DNA from: Dryocosmus kuriphilus
Lineage: Eukaryota > Arthropoda > Insecta > Hymenoptera > Cynipidae
DNA: 64,000 nucleotides
Direction: 5' to 3'
NCBI GenBank assembly: GCA_038277395.1
Contig: CM076192.1
Coordinates: 55,413,119-55,477,118, forward strand
Program-made: the position numbers and the translations under genes
Shown here: positions 31,995 through 45,189 of the stretch, in pieces
Position numbering within the stretch: position 1 is the stretch's first letter
Layout: each line of letters begins with the position of its first letter
The notes under the pieces: model-generated
Databases searched by the model: none
Told to the model about the DNA's origin: nothing
The model's input: only the letters and a program-made list of their open reading frames with translations

Positions 31995-33010
31995 ATGTCC
32001 TATTGTCTAGTTAAATGCAAAAAATGACCTCCTGATATGCTCTCACAAAAAATTACTTAAACAAATTTAAATTGTTTAAACAATTAAAAATTAGTTGAAA
32101 AATTATAAACAATGTTTTTCTTATCTAGTAACAATCAGTTTTAATGAGGAAATGGAAAAACAAAGCTCTTCTGTGCCAATTTCGGGCAAAATTCTCCATT
32201 TCAGTTTTTTGGGGAATTTTTGGGTCTCTGCAGAAGAAGACAGGGGAGGGAGTAAAAATTTAAAGTTGTTTATCAGAAATTATTCCTTAAAGACTCTTCA
32301 AAAAATTTTGATAATGTCCTGAAAGCTAATTATAAACTCAAAAATATGTACCTCATTTTTCTAAAAAAACATCATTTTCTCATGTAAAATTCCATGTATT
32401 TTTCGGTGTCCTTGCGGCAGCACTAAAAATTAAAAGAAAAAGGAAAGAAAAATATGGACTTTTTATTTCAGAAACCTCACAAAATGGGGGATGCGTGTCC
32501 TTCTACCATTAAAAAAATTTTCCAATTTATTTTTAAGCCACCCTAGTACTGATACAATAAGAGCTGTCAAAGTAATTCAGTTGTCGGATTTGATATAAAA
32601 GTCAATTCTGGTTTTCCTCTAATTAATAAAAATGACGAAAAATTTGTTTTAACAATATTAATTCAAGATTGTACATGAATGCGTCACAATTCTACGTTGT
32701 ATTGAACTATTATATGGGTACAATTAATGTATTTACTATGGTTGTGATAGTATATAAGTATATGTTTTTTTCATCGCTGAATTCAAATCCGAAGTCAGAT
32801 TAGGGGGTTTTACAAAGATTTCTAAAAAAAAATTTGAATCCTACGGATAAAAATACATCGAAAACTATACTTTAATTTTTTTTTCAAGAAATTTTCACCT
32901 TTTTAGGGCTTTGAAAACTGTAGCAACGCATAAGAACCATGGCTACTGAAACTGCAAAGTCCTGATACCTTTAAGTAAAAGTTGTACATGTAATGCACAT
33001 ATTATATTAC

Positions 33011-33062
<52 letters not shown>

Positions 33063-33438
33063 CTGTACTTTTTAAAACTGTATAATAATAAAGCATGTAT
33101 ATATATACACACATCTACAAAAGTCAATTAAACGTATCAGTCCTTTGCAGTTTCCGTAGCTATGGGTCTTATGCGCTGCTACAGTTTTCAAGGCCCTTCA
33201 ATGATTCGTAAATGCTAATGTAAGAAAAAAATAATATGTTATAAAAACTTAAACATAAGTCGTTATTTTCACTAAACCAAAGTTCGGTAAAATATGTGAT
33301 ATCGGCATAAGTGTGTTATAAAAACTTAAACATAAGTCGTTATTTTTACTAACCCAAAGTTCGGTAAAACATGTGATATCGGTATAACGTGTGATATTAT
33401 TTTTATGAAATTTATATTTATATAATATTAAATTAAAA
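31995..33438. repeat. Right arm of the 3-kb palindrome
   Basis: Pairs with 30398-31916 across a ~78-bp loop. It ends exactly at the first N. Differences from the left arm (for example near 32340-32370) are substitutions, so this is not a simple read-through copy of one strand. Confidence 0.92.
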
Positions 33439-33938
33439 NNNNNNNNNNNNNNNNNNNNNNNNNNNNNNNNNNNNNNNNNNNNNNNNNNNNNNNNNNNNNN
33501 NNNNNNNNNNNNNNNNNNNNNNNNNNNNNNNNNNNNNNNNNNNNNNNNNNNNNNNNNNNNNNNNNNNNNNNNNNNNNNNNNNNNNNNNNNNNNNNNNNNN
33601 NNNNNNNNNNNNNNNNNNNNNNNNNNNNNNNNNNNNNNNNNNNNNNNNNNNNNNNNNNNNNNNNNNNNNNNNNNNNNNNNNNNNNNNNNNNNNNNNNNNN
33701 NNNNNNNNNNNNNNNNNNNNNNNNNNNNNNNNNNNNNNNNNNNNNNNNNNNNNNNNNNNNNNNNNNNNNNNNNNNNNNNNNNNNNNNNNNNNNNNNNNNN
33801 NNNNNNNNNNNNNNNNNNNNNNNNNNNNNNNNNNNNNNNNNNNNNNNNNNNNNNNNNNNNNNNNNNNNNNNNNNNNNNNNNNNNNNNNNNNNNNNNNNNN
33901 NNNNNNNNNNNNNNNNNNNNNNNNNNNNNNNNNNNNNN
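33439..33938. other. Assembly gap, exactly 500 N
   Basis: A run of exactly 500 N, a typical scaffolding placeholder rather than a measured distance. The left contig ends inside a palindrome arm. The right contig starts at the terminal base of A2. The H3 partner of the right-arm H4 would be expected here or beyond. Confidence 0.97.
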
Positions 33939-34469
33939 GGAGGTTTTTACACATAATTTTTTCTGCTCAAATTGCAAGACTCTGAAGATTGCTTGAACCA
34001 TGCGATTGTCAAGAAAGATCGCTTCTGCACAATTACTCCTCAAGCGACCTGCACCAGACCTGTACCATATCTCGCTCCGTTTCTCAGTCAAAGAAGTTGA
34101 CTGACATCGATTGATGAATAATCTTGTTATTCAGACATGTCTAAATCCAGTGTTAAATTAAAATTTTAAAATTTAAATTCAGTGTAGCTATAAGATAGAA
34201 AATTGTAAAAGCACTCGAGAGTATCAGTCCTTTTGGGTTCGTTGCACGGCCACCTTAGGGTTAAGGCAAAGTTCGAGTTGCTTTGTAGGCGTTGGTATAC
34301 TTCGCGTGCTCGCAAGCCCTGCCATCGTTAATAAAACTACGAATCAACTTGAATTAACCTTGCATGTACTCTTTGTAGCAAGATTGTGCAAGTGAGGGTT
34401 TTAAAAAACGACGAAGAAAAATCTCATTGTAACTCTACCCCAACGCCACGAAGGCGGCTCGGAGGCATT

Positions 34470-35690
34470 ATGCTTCTGGAGCATGAAGAAAGGATGGACG
34501 ACGATTGTTTCACCATCGCGTCGTCAAGGAAGCGACGACGTCAATCCGCTACTTCCATAGATGGAAGCAGTAAGACGTCTAGGACGTCCATTATAAGCAT
34601 GTCCCCTTCTTGCAAGCCCGATTCAGTTAGACGGAATGTACCCTCGGGTTCAAGCGCTAAGACCACCCAAGTAAAATCAGGGACTGGGCAAAATTCCCCG
34701 CATTAATGTGCTAGTGGATGAGGCTAATCATCCCTACACCGTCCTGCATTCTCTGTTGAACAAATCGACCCAATTTAAACCCATAGTCTATTACGTGGGC
34801 TCCAACATCTACTCCGTTCGCGTTTCCTACCTAGACGACTACCGGACAGTCATTTCTAACTTAGAAAAGGAAGGCTTCGAGTACTACTTGTACAAGAATA
34901 TAGAATCACCCCCTGTTAAAACTGGTCATTAGAAATATATCCCTATTTCCTTCCCCGAAGACTCAGTTCTTGCCGAGCTTCAGGAAGATAGATATTCAGT
35001 CACTTCCATCAGTCGGATGAGGAACCGACAAACCAAAAAAGCCCTCCCAATGATTCTTCTTACGGTCCCAAACTCGCCACAGGCAAAGGATCTTCTCAAT
35101 TTACAGGCCCCTCGCTTTTATCAAAATAAAAGTAGAGCCCTACGTAAAACCCGAAGAAATCTCGCAGTGCTTTAACTGCCAGAGGTTTCATCATGTTTCC
35201 GATATGTGTCATGCCACTCCGCGATGCGTTAAATGTGGAGGCTCGCACCTTAGCTCAAGCTGCGAAAAAGACCCGCAAGCTCCGGCCACTTGCGCCAACT
35301 GCTCGGAAGACCATCCTGCCAACTATCGAGGCTGCTCTGCATTTAAGAAAGCGTTCAGAAATCAAAAATCTAGCCGCAATAAAAATAAAAATAAAGTAAA
35401 ATCATCCGATTTCCAAAAAAATAAAAAATGTTGAAACCCAAGAAAAAGCGCCTACGTCACAATTTGCACCAATGCAAAGCTCTACGCAAGAGCAGACACC
35501 CCCTATCATCAATCCCCCACCGCAAAAAGTACCGCTTTACAGCACAATACTAGAATCTAAAAAACCTAAAAAACAACCTGAAGCAATCGCCTTTAATTCT
35601 AAACCTAGGCAGACAAATCAAAAATTGCAAAATAATACACCAAATAAAACATCCAACTCCGTGATGAAAACCACTACACAGACTAGAGTC
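34470..35690 (+). pseudogene. A2 ORF1 (right), frameshifted
   Basis: The ATG at 34470 is the same as in the left copy. One extra G near 34674-34680 shifts the frame before the PRE_C2HC-like region. Further single-base indels follow near 34920, 35107 and 35420. The zinc knuckles (CVKCGGSHLSSSC, CANCSEDHPANYRGC) are still readable. Several lesions lie in short homopolymers, so some could be assembly errors. Confidence 0.88.
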
Positions 35691-35816
35691 ACTCCAGCAG
35701 TCGCGTCTACTTACACTGCTCCATCCCAAACAATAAAAATCAATCTAATAAGCCTTTTAAATTAATTAATTCAACCGCCGAGATCATAAATAATATATTA
35801 ACGCTAGCTATAGAGA

Positions 35817-38384
35817 ATGGCAATCTCCAATAATAACGTAATAAAAATTATTTTCTGCAACGCTCAGGGCATATATAAGAAAAAGACATGAATTAGCCAC
35901 ATACCTCTTTAAAAATAATATTAACATCTCCCTTCTTAGCGAAACTTTACTCCATGAATCCATACGATCTAATCTAGTACGTGGCTATAAATTATATTGG
36001 AAAAACACCAACAGAGGAAACCGCCATTTTAATCCAAGAAAAAATTAAAACATCACGAGCTTATAATACCTGAACTAGAAAATCTCGAAGCTACTGCTAT
36101 TCAAATAAAAAATACATGGAAATCCGTATGCCATTGTCTCGATGTATCAAACTTGCTCTAAGCCATTTACAAAAAAATGATTATAGGAAAATTTTTAAAC
36201 TTGCACCCTCTGTCATTGCTGCAGGCGACTTCAACGCGAAACACATAGCTTGGAATAGCAGAATAACCAATAAGACCGGAAAAACAATTATTTCAATATA
36301 TAACCGACAAAAATCTTTCCGTCTCCGCTCCAGATTCACACACCTTCTTCCCCTATAACACTAAATATAAATCGGACCTCATTGACTTTGCAATAATTAA
36401 AAATAATTACTTTAATCATAATACTACAGTTATAAATGAATTAGATTCAGATCATCGACCAATTTTACTTAGCCTACATACTAAATGCGAAAAATCTCCC
36501 GATGCACCTCGCGACAATTTTGCAAAAGCAAACTGGCAGACTTTTACCTCAACCCTGGAATCTCAATTAAATTTCGAACCCACACTTCTTAATACTACTC
36601 AAATTGATGAAACTGTTACAAATCTCACTCTAAGTATAAAATCTGCTATTCACTCTGCAGTCCCTCAGACTGCATTCAATGAATATGATCCGCCCCTCAG
36701 CCCTGAGATCCAAGACCTCATCACCACCCGTAACAAACTCTGCTATAAACATCAAAAAACTAAAAAAATCCCATTCTAAAAAATACGATTAACCATCTTC
36801 GAAAAACTATTGCTGTTAAAAACTATCGAGCACAGGTGCAATAACTGGAATAAAGTAGTCGGTAAACTAGATATCAAAGATAACTCCATTTGGCGCATGA
36901 CGAAGGCCCTTACAAAACCGCGAACCAATATCCCCCCTGTCAAAAAACCTGATCAAACTTTTGCACTTTCTCCCAGCGATAAAGCGAACCTACTAGCCGA
37001 TAATTATGGAAGTAATTTCTCGCCACATGATGAACCATCAGACCCCCAAACATATCACCGAATGTGAAAACACTGTTTCTGAGTATCTAAAAACCCCCAG
37101 TATGGATAATTTCAAGAAAATAACCGCTAAAGAAATAACTAAACAGATTAAAACTACTAAAAACAATAAAGCGCCAGGTCCGGACTTAATTTCAAATCTA
37201 GTTCTTAAAAAGCTTCCTATCTCGTGTCTCACTCTACTTGCTATTATTTTTAACGCATGTCTACAACTTAGCTACTTTCCTGACTCCTGGAAAATGGCCC
37301 ACGTCTTAGTTTTTCAGAAAAAAGGCAAAGATCCATATCATCCAACTAGCTATAGACCCATTAGCCTTTTAAATACAATGAGCAAAATTTCTGAAAAAAT
37401 GATTCTCTCCCGTATAAATTGTCACCTCGATGAAAACAGCATCATTAAACCGCAACAATACGGCTTCAGAAAAGGTCATTCCACTCAACACATGATGCTC
37501 AGGCTCACAGAAGCCATTAGCTTGAATTTCAATCGGAGAAAGCATACTGGAGCTGTTTTTCCTCGATGTGGCAAAGGCCTTTGACAGTGTCTGGCACATA
37601 GGCCTACTCAGAAAACTTGATACATACAATTTTCCAAGAGGACCCATCTTATTTATTCACTCGTATCTTACTAACAGAAAATTTTCAGTCAAATTACAAG
37701 ACACATTCTCAAGCGAAAGGCCCTGCCGAGCAGGAGTCCCCCAAGGTAGTATCCTCGGACCTGTATTCTTTATTATATACGTTAATGATATCCCCGAGGT
37801 TCCTGAGGTTTCGATTGGAATATACGCAGATGACACTGCATTATTTACCTCTTCTTGGTCAATTTATAAAATCCTAAAATTACTTAATAGTGCTCTTAAA
37901 ATTATCGAGGCTTGGACTAAACTTTGGAGAATAAAAATTAACGTTTCAAAATCAGAATCAATTCTTTTCTCGGTTAGAAGGCCAGTCGAAATAGATCCAC
38001 CGCAAATTTTTAATGAACCAAATGAATGGACACTCAAGCCTAAAACCTGACCATGCTATCATAATCTATAAAATGTTTATTCGACCCATCATTACCTACG
38101 CCTGTACAATCTGGAGTGGTGCGTCAAAAAGTAATATTAATCAAATTGAAATCATCCAAAACAAATTTCTCAGACGCATCACCAAGGCACCCAGATCCAC
38201 AAAAATTTCTCTTATACACAGAGAGTTTCAGCTACCTTATATTTTTGACTTTATAAAAGAAACTACTACTAAATTTTATGATTCTGCATCACTATCACCC
38301 TTTGAACATATTTCCTCATTAGGGTAATATGAATATGACCCACTTCGCAAACATCCGATGCCAAGAGATTTCCTCTTGAAATGA
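35817..38384 (+). pseudogene. A2 ORF2 (right), has its ATG but is broken downstream
   Basis: Starts ATGGCAATCTCC at 35817, showing that the left ACG is a mutated initiator. Frameshifts occur near 35885, 36020, 36285, 36775, 37050 and 37560. About 110 bp are missing at 38030, between NEWT and LKPDHAI, which removes the region after the YADD block including VKYLGGKLH. Motifs before that (YGFRKGHSTQH, GVPQGSILGPVFF, IYADDTALF) remain. Confidence 0.88.
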
Positions 38385-38406
38385 GTCACCCGGGCTGTGG
38401 GTGTGG

Positions 38407-38448
38407 GGTCGGCGCAGCACCGAGACATGCCTCGATGCTGCGCCGACC
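38407..38448 (+). other. A2 3' UTR hairpin (right copy)
   Basis: Same 13-bp-stem hairpin as at 12202-12243. The inner loop differs by base swaps between the arms of the hairpin, so pairing is kept. Confidence 0.75.
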
Positions 38449-38884
38449 TGTCACCCGGGACCTGGCTGCAATCTTTACTTTCGAACTCTCTAAACCCCCT
38501 CCTTCCTTATTCTTTACTTCTGTAATATAAAATAATATCTCGGATTGTTGTGGTTTTTTTTTCCCTACTTAAGGGCTTTTTTTCCACAAAGTAACGTCAC
38601 TTTTTAAACTCTGCCATGCCAAATTTCTCTCAGATTGTGTAATAATGCCCGAACGGGTACCGCACAACAATTCCTTCCAGTTAGTATCATTCTTCGGGGA
38701 GACCAACTACCGACGGCGCGCGGACTGGCACGGCTTCGCCGTGCCCATCGCCCGCCGGCGTGCATTGGGTCTCACAGGAGGGGGCGTTGGATAAGGCCCC
38801 CCCATTCCCACCCCCCCCCTTTTTTTTTTGCAAAAATCATTCTGCGTTTGTTTCTTCGACGTAACATAGTATTTGCTGCTGAGA

Positions 38885-39194
38885 ATGACTGGTCGTGGAA
38901 AGGGAAGAAAAGGATTGGGAAAAGGAGGAGCGAAACGCCATCGTAAAGTTCTTCGTGATAACATCCAGGGAATCACGAAGCCTGCCATCCGTCGTCTTGC
39001 TCGCCGTGGAGGAGTTAAGCGTATTTCTGGCTTGATCTACGAAGAAACCCGTGGTGTGCTAAAGGTTTTCCTTGAAAACTATCCGCGATGCTGTTACCTA
39101 CACCGAGCACGCCAAGAGGAAGACCGTCTCCGCTATGGACGTTGTCTATGCTTTAAAGCGGCAATGACGTACTCTATACGGTTTCGGAGGTTAA
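38885..39194 (+). pseudogene. H4: Histone H4 (right copy), frameshift plus the shared stop
   Basis: The ATG at 38885 begins the same H4 text as the left copy. A 2-bp deletion near 39079 (after KVFLEN) shifts the frame in this copy only. The TGA replacing Gly95 (39165-39167) is present as in the left arm. The conserved tail and ancestral stop (39192-39194) are still visible. Confidence 0.93.
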
Positions 39195-39230
39195 ATTGGA
39201 CATGTAATCGGACCGGGGTTAAAAACAGTC

Positions 39231-39246
39231 GGCCCTTTTCAGGGCC
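39231..39246 (+). terminator. Histone 3' stem-loop of H4 (right)
   Basis: GGCCCTTTTCAGGGCC, perfect 6-bp stem with TTTC loop, 36 bp after the ancestral stop. Confidence 0.93.
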
Positions 39247-39990
39247 ACCAAATCTTTTTTACGTTGGGTTACATCCTGGTTTTTACAAACATGATTTCAG
39301 TACTTTATCCATAATATAATGGTTTTTTAAAATGGCGTCGGTTTTTATTGATTTTACCGGCCGGCGTCGTGTTCAATACGCCGACAATGTTGGTTTTCTT
39401 CAATCTGCCAGGTTCATTAAACAATGTTCCTCTCATTTAAATAGATTCACTCCAGTTGCTCCTGATTGGTACTCCAGATGGAGATTTGAAATTAACAAAA
39501 CTAACTCTGAAGCCGTTTTCTTCTCACATAACCGCAACAGAGCCTGTGGAGCTTTTACAGCGCTGAAACCCTTCTTTAATAAGCAAACTGTTTCACAGGC
39601 CACCAAAGCCCGGGCCTTTAACGCTATAATTAGAAGCATTTGTACATTCGCGATTCCAATCTGGGGCTCTGCAAGCCCAAGCAACCTGTCCGTTTTCCGT
39701 TTTAAAATTTCTTTATTGATCATAAAAGGTTATTAGCAACAAGTATACATTTATACAAAATTTGCTTATTTCTACTGTTTATTCAGGTGTCTAGTTCGCT
39801 AAATCGAACGCGGCCTATTTGTTCGTATTTCTGGTGGTTTTGTTTCTTGATTTTTGTCTCTTTCGTAGATTATAATGCTGTTTGGGTAAAAATTTATTAT
39901 AAAAAACCCACTAGTTAAAAATTTTTTTTTTTTTTAAAAGCTTAAAAATAGGGACTAGAATTTACAACTATGATGCCGCGGTGTGGCATC

Positions 39991-42706
39991 CTATCTATCA
40001 ATTAATATGTGATATGGCATTTTGTGTTTATATTTGAACGGCGCTTCATTTTTTTGTAGTGGTTTCGCTTCTTGCAGTTCTGGTACATTATTTATTTGAT
40101 TTTCGAAGAATTTTTTCGTCCTATCATATATTTCGGTTTCTATGTAAGGCAGGTTAAGTTTAACATGTAGATCCGCAGTTCGCTCTCTTGGTTTCGCATT
40201 GGTTATCATTTTAATACATTTATTATGCATTCTCTGGATTTTTAGAATGTTACTTTTATTGGTGTTGCTCCAGACTGGTGCCGCATATAACATTAAAGCT
40301 TTAATTATGACGTTATACAATATAGTTTTTATTTTTTAATACTTAGTTTACTTCTTCTATTTATTAGACAATATAGTATACCTATCATTTTGATCACTTT
40401 TGCTTTAATTGCATTTACGTGCGCTGTATAGCTCAGTCTATAATGTAATATTATTCCTAAATACGAGATTTGTAGCTTTGGTTTGATAACCTTATTACAT
40501 ATTACAAAATCAGGTATTTTTTCTTTCTTTTCCTTATACGTAAAAATAATAAAATCAGTCTTATCTGCATTAACCTTAAGCTTGCATTTTTCAAAGTATT
40601 CCGCAATAACGGTCGCATATTTTTGTAGTCTAACCACGGCAAGTCTTTTACTCATGGATGCAGTATACGCTGCCGTGTCATCGGCGAAGAGTGAATGTAT
40701 TATGCCTATCATTCGTGGTACATCATTTATGAAATAAATAAATAGATCTGGACCCAGTATAGATCCCTGCGGAACCCCTGCCTGAATGTCATGCATTCTA
40801 GATTTTACTCCATTTGCAGACACTACAAATTTTCTGTTTTTAATATAATTTTGGATGATTTTAATAATATATATTGGTAGATTATACCTTTTAAGCTTGT
40901 AGATCAGGCCTTTGTGCCAAACGGTGTCAAAAGCCTCCTCTAGATCTAGAATTACCATAGCCGTCGTTATATTTTTATTAAAATTTGCACTAATGAAATT
41001 TGTTACTCGAGTTAGTTGCATTACAGTGTTTCTTCGCGCGTCGAAAGCCAAACTGCTCTGGAATTAATACTTTATTTTTATTTTCAAAAATTTCAATGCG
41101 GTTATAAATGGTTTTTTTTTTTTCGAATAATTTGCCTAGAGTAGGCAAAAGACTGATTGGTCTGTAGCTATCAGGAAAGAGTTTATCCTTTCCTGTCTTA
41201 TGAAAAGGAAGAACGTTTGCAATTTTCCATGTGTCTGGGAAGTAAGATAGCATAAGACATGAGTTAAAAAGATACGTTAATTTTACGAATGCTTTTTTAG
41301 GCAGATTCTTTAAAATAATGTTTTGTATGCCATCCAGAACGGGGGCCTTTCTGGATCCAGTTCTAAGTATAGCTCTCTTAATTTCGCTAGGTGTAACCTG
41401 CTCTACACTGACTTTATCTACAATTTCATTTTTTGAACTTGTCTATATTCATCGTCGACCAACCTCTCAGTGTACTCATCGCCCAAGTCCTCTGTCAATT
41501 GGTGTACCCTCTCGTAGTGCTCTGCCAGTATATTCGCTTTGTCATCATCCTCTACCGCTAGGCCTCGAGGCCCATGGAGTGTAGGTGTAAAATTTTTATT
41601 CTTTTTAACTAAAACATTTTGACATTTTCCACAAGCTATTATTTTTAATTTCAAGGTTTTCCAATTTATTATTCCAGTTTGTATTTTCGAATTAAGAAAT
41701 TTCTCTTTTAATTTTATTCGCTAATTTATTTTTAATTTTTCTAACTTCATCACTGCTACTTCTCTGAAAAAATTCTGCGTAAGGCATTTCGATCTTTAAT
41801 TAATATTTTAATGTATTGCGGCAGCGGTTTTTGTCTGTCAGAGATCTCCGTTTTGGGTATTGAGAGGGCCACGGCTTTGTTGATAACACTTAGAAGTCCG
41901 TCAACGCAAACATCTACTTCATTTTTATTTTTAAGTTTCGACTCTAACGTGAGCTCTTTATTAATAATTTTTCTGAACTTCGGCCAGTCCGCTTTTTTTA
42001 TAATTTAAGAATTCACGCTTTGGAATTTCAAGCCCTAACTTGCTATCTAAAACAATCTTTACCGGGTTTATGGTCCGAAGATAATTCATCAATAACCGTT
42101 AGATCTATTTCACAGCCTAGATTTTTCGCGAGACCAATATCTACTACGCTCGGTTGCGCATTGGAATACGGATAGAGTGTAAAATTATCAGGAGTTAATA
42201 TTTTTAATGTATTACGACTGGTATAATCCTGGAATATTGTACCATTTACATTGCCCCGAAAACAATTCCAGGCTATATTTTTGGCGTTAAAAATCCCCGT
42301 ACAACAAGACTTTATTTCCTAATTTAAATATAAGATCTAAATCCCTTGTATCGAGTTTATTTCGCGGTGGGTTACATGCAGATACAATTATTAAATTATC
42401 CATCATTTTGATTGCAACTGCCTCTATATTTTTTGTGTTTATCTCTATTTCTCTATATCTTAATGACATTTTTATTAGTATGAGAACTCCTCCCCCTGTT
42501 TTACCATTTTCCCTATCTTTTCTAATTTTATTGTAGGCCGGCACATACATTTTTGCGTTTAGCGTTAATCTACTCTCATTTATTAGCATAATATCTACTT
42601 TATGATCCCTCAAAAAATCTTTAACTTCACTCAGGTTTCCGCGCACTCCATTCGCATTCCAATGCGCTATATTTAATATTTTAGAAATTAAACTATTTGC
42701 TGCCAT
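39991..42706 (-). pseudogene. E ORF2 (right), several frameshifts
   Basis: ATG at 42706. The endonuclease text is open to GDF near 42290, where extra bases shift the frame. Reverse-transcriptase blocks are readable (RPISLLPTLGKLFE, LDLEEAFDTVWHKGL, GVPQGSILGPDLF, LFADDTAAY). The frame is continuous through DFIIFTYKEKKEK, where the left copy has an extra T. An extra A near 40335 breaks it after KLSIK. Other indels are near 41040, 41115, 41430 and 41700. Confidence 0.88.
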
Positions 42707-43985
42707 TTATAAGAACACTTGTGAATACTTCAATTCTTTCCAAATCATTCTTACAATTTACTAACCTTGAGTTTAGTAATTTTACTAAACTTAGCATTCG
42801 TCCTATGTTGCAGATGTTGTTCAGCTTTTTCAGTTCCTCGGTGAGTTCGCAGAAATCTGAATTTACACGCTGCTGCGTGTATTCCTCTTCATCACATCCT
42901 CTATCTCCTCCTGTGTGCTTGGCCGCTCCTTTAGTAGTAAGCACCTCGCCCTTCTGTTTTCCCCATGTGTACTTGGCTGCCTCTGGCGTTGTAAGTACCT
43001 TTGGGGTCGGTGTTTTCATCGGTGAAAAATTTTTTTAGAGTTTTCTGGGGAGAATCCACCCCTATGCGACGCCTCGTCACAAGCGAATTTTTGCTTCTTT
43101 GAGAGTCTATCTTCTCCAGGTGTCTTAAATATACTTCACACTTTGAGAAGCTTGCTGGGTGAGCTCCTCTGCAGTTAACACACTGTACCGGTTGCTCTTC
43201 CGTTTTTGTGCACTCATTCGTGAGATGTGTCCCAATGCACTTAACACACTTTGGGGGATTCCTACAAAAGGACGTCTCGTGTCCAAACTGCTGACACCTT
43301 CTGCACTGTGTCGCAAGTCTTGAATTTCTGAAAGCTTCCCAGCATATCCTAACAGAACATAAGTACCGGATGACTCTTATTTTTTGTATGTCTGCATCTG
43401 CACTAAAAGTCACTAGAAAAAACGGGTGGTACACTTTATCTCTTTTCACTTAGTCATTTTTTTGATGCGGTTTTCGCCTCCTTAACATTGCCACTTTCAC
43501 ACACTTCACATCCTGGGCAAGCATCTCCTCGAATATTTCCATTATAGGTATGTCCGGCAATCCCTTTAATACCAACGTTTTCGCGTCTGTTTTTTATCCT
43601 TAAAACCATGAGTGAAATACGAGACTCCCCCCTTGTCAAGTTGCTCCTTAAGGACATTGTAGTCCTCTATTGTATCCACCCGGATTGAAAGTCCTTCCTT
43701 CGTTATCGTCACACTCACTTTTTTGGATGGCGGGAGGTCCCTCAGATGTTTAATTGTCCCGGCATAATCCGTGATAGCCCTTGTGATTACAATTGGTGGT
43801 ATGTTGTTCCTCTTCTCTTTTGCCTCGGTCTGACCGTTCGTATTTTCCTCCTCCATATCCGAATTATCCTCTGTAGTTTTATGTTTGAGCGTATCCGCAT
43901 CCTCCTCTTCCGAGAGTGGCTCGAAACGATTTGACGTAGGGATCGGATTTCCCGACGTTTTCGGTCTTTTGCTTTCTCTCGTCAT
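42693..43985 (-). pseudogene. E ORF1 (right), nonsense codon plus frameshifts
   Basis: ATG at 43985. Same TAA after QKND as in the left copy. Additional frameshifts near 43588 (after DKKQ) and 43030. All three zinc knuckles (CRRCQQFGHETSFC and following) remain readable. Confidence 0.88.
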
Positions 43986-45189
43986 CCTGCTCAATAATCG
44001 AATTCATATGCAATCTCTAATTCGCAACCGCTACTCCCATGAGCAATTCTCGAAACAACTCAGATTCGAAATCAATTCATTCATTCTAATTCTATCAAAT
44101 GTCAATCCAAATTTCTCTCTACGAAAATTCAGATGCAAAATCAATTCCTCACGACAAACTCGGTCGAAGCAATCGATATCAATAATTCAATTCAAATCGA
44201 TTGAATCATAATCATAATTCCAAGCAACCTGTCAAAGCTCCAAGGGACTTATACGCGCCTTCTTCGCTCCTCTCTGAATATTCCCTGGTTTATACGTAAT
44301 ACACAAATTCTGGCTGAATCCAAACTACCCTCTATCACCGTAGCCGCACAATCATATGCAGCAAACCTTCGTCTTTCGGTACAAAATCATACAATCCCCA
44401 GAATTAAATCACTTGCAAACTACGTAAGTAAAACTTCTGACCATTTTAGAAGGCCGTGCCTGCTCGTTTCGTCAACCTCTTAATCCTTTCTTCTCTTTCC
44501 GTGTTTCGCTTCTAGCGCGAGTGTCCCTGCAGTTCAACTGTCTTGGACCACCAACCTCCGTCCGTCTCATCTTTGGTTCATAACTTCAAGGTTGGTAACC
44601 ATTCGGGGAGGGGTTTTAGTCGGTAGGCGCATCTTGTGAATCCGACACTACCCATCAATGGGTTGTCTTTTGAAGATTCCCCTTCCTCGACATAATAAAA
44701 AAAAAAGTTTCTTTTTGCACCAGGTGGGAAGCCCCCTATGTCTAGTGTGGGATGTATATTTAAAATTTAATTTTTGTTCTTTAGACTGTAGATCCAGGAC
44801 GTCGCCCCTGTTTTCGGCAAAAAAGAAAAGGTGTTTTTAACGTACTAATTGATAGAATGGGTAGAGAGAAATAGAACGCCAGGTTCGTTTATCTCTTGTG
44901 TCTTCTCTCTAAATCTCTTTGCTAGATTAGGTTTTAGGTTTTATAAAAGTGTTTATTGATCAGTATTGGTACATAAATGGTAAATACATATGTGGATCCT
45001 TATTTGGAATATCTATCCTTTTCGGAATAAGCCTGCTTTAATTGAAGGTTGTAATGGCAGTGTTTCGCATCTATAAGGTGATGTTTCACTTATATAAGAA
45101 GGTAATATTCAGGAGAAAATTTAAACAAAACCTTGCAAGAATTGATAGAACTTAACCTAACCTAAAGAGTACTGTACACTATTTACAAG

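Larger units (their letters stand above)
33939..38828 (+). mobile_element. Jockey-type element A2 (right copy)
   Basis: Mirror of 11823-16820. The 3' flank carries the expected duplication TGCAAAAATCATT (38829-38841). The 5' flank is lost in the gap. ORF1 and ORF2 are both broken here, whereas the left copy has an intact ORF1 and an open ORF2. Confidence 0.93.
39691..44219 (-). mobile_element. Jockey-like element E (right copy)
   Basis: 4529 bp between CCAAGCAACCTGTC at 39677-39690 and 44220-44233. Same structure as the left copy, with different frameshifts. The shared nonsense codon in ORF1 confirms common descent. Confidence 0.93.
39332..44705 (+). mobile_element. Non-LTR element H (right copy), split by E
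   Basis: Mirror of 5972-11317. Reverse-transcriptase C-terminal text at 39332-39690 resumes at 44220 (KLQGTYTRLLRSSLNIPWF) and runs to an A-tract at about 44695-44705. The 3' motif AGTCGGTAGGCGCA ... CCGACACTACCC lies near 44618-44652. Confidence 0.85.

Noticed and set aside
31861..32040. Palindrome as a simple sequencing hairpin artefact
   Set aside because: Arms differ by substitutions and microsatellite length, which a single-strand read-through would not give. A misjoin remains possible.
33249..34091. Open reading frames spanning the N gap
   Set aside because: They are open only because N codons are not stops. The flanks are palindrome arm and A2 leader.
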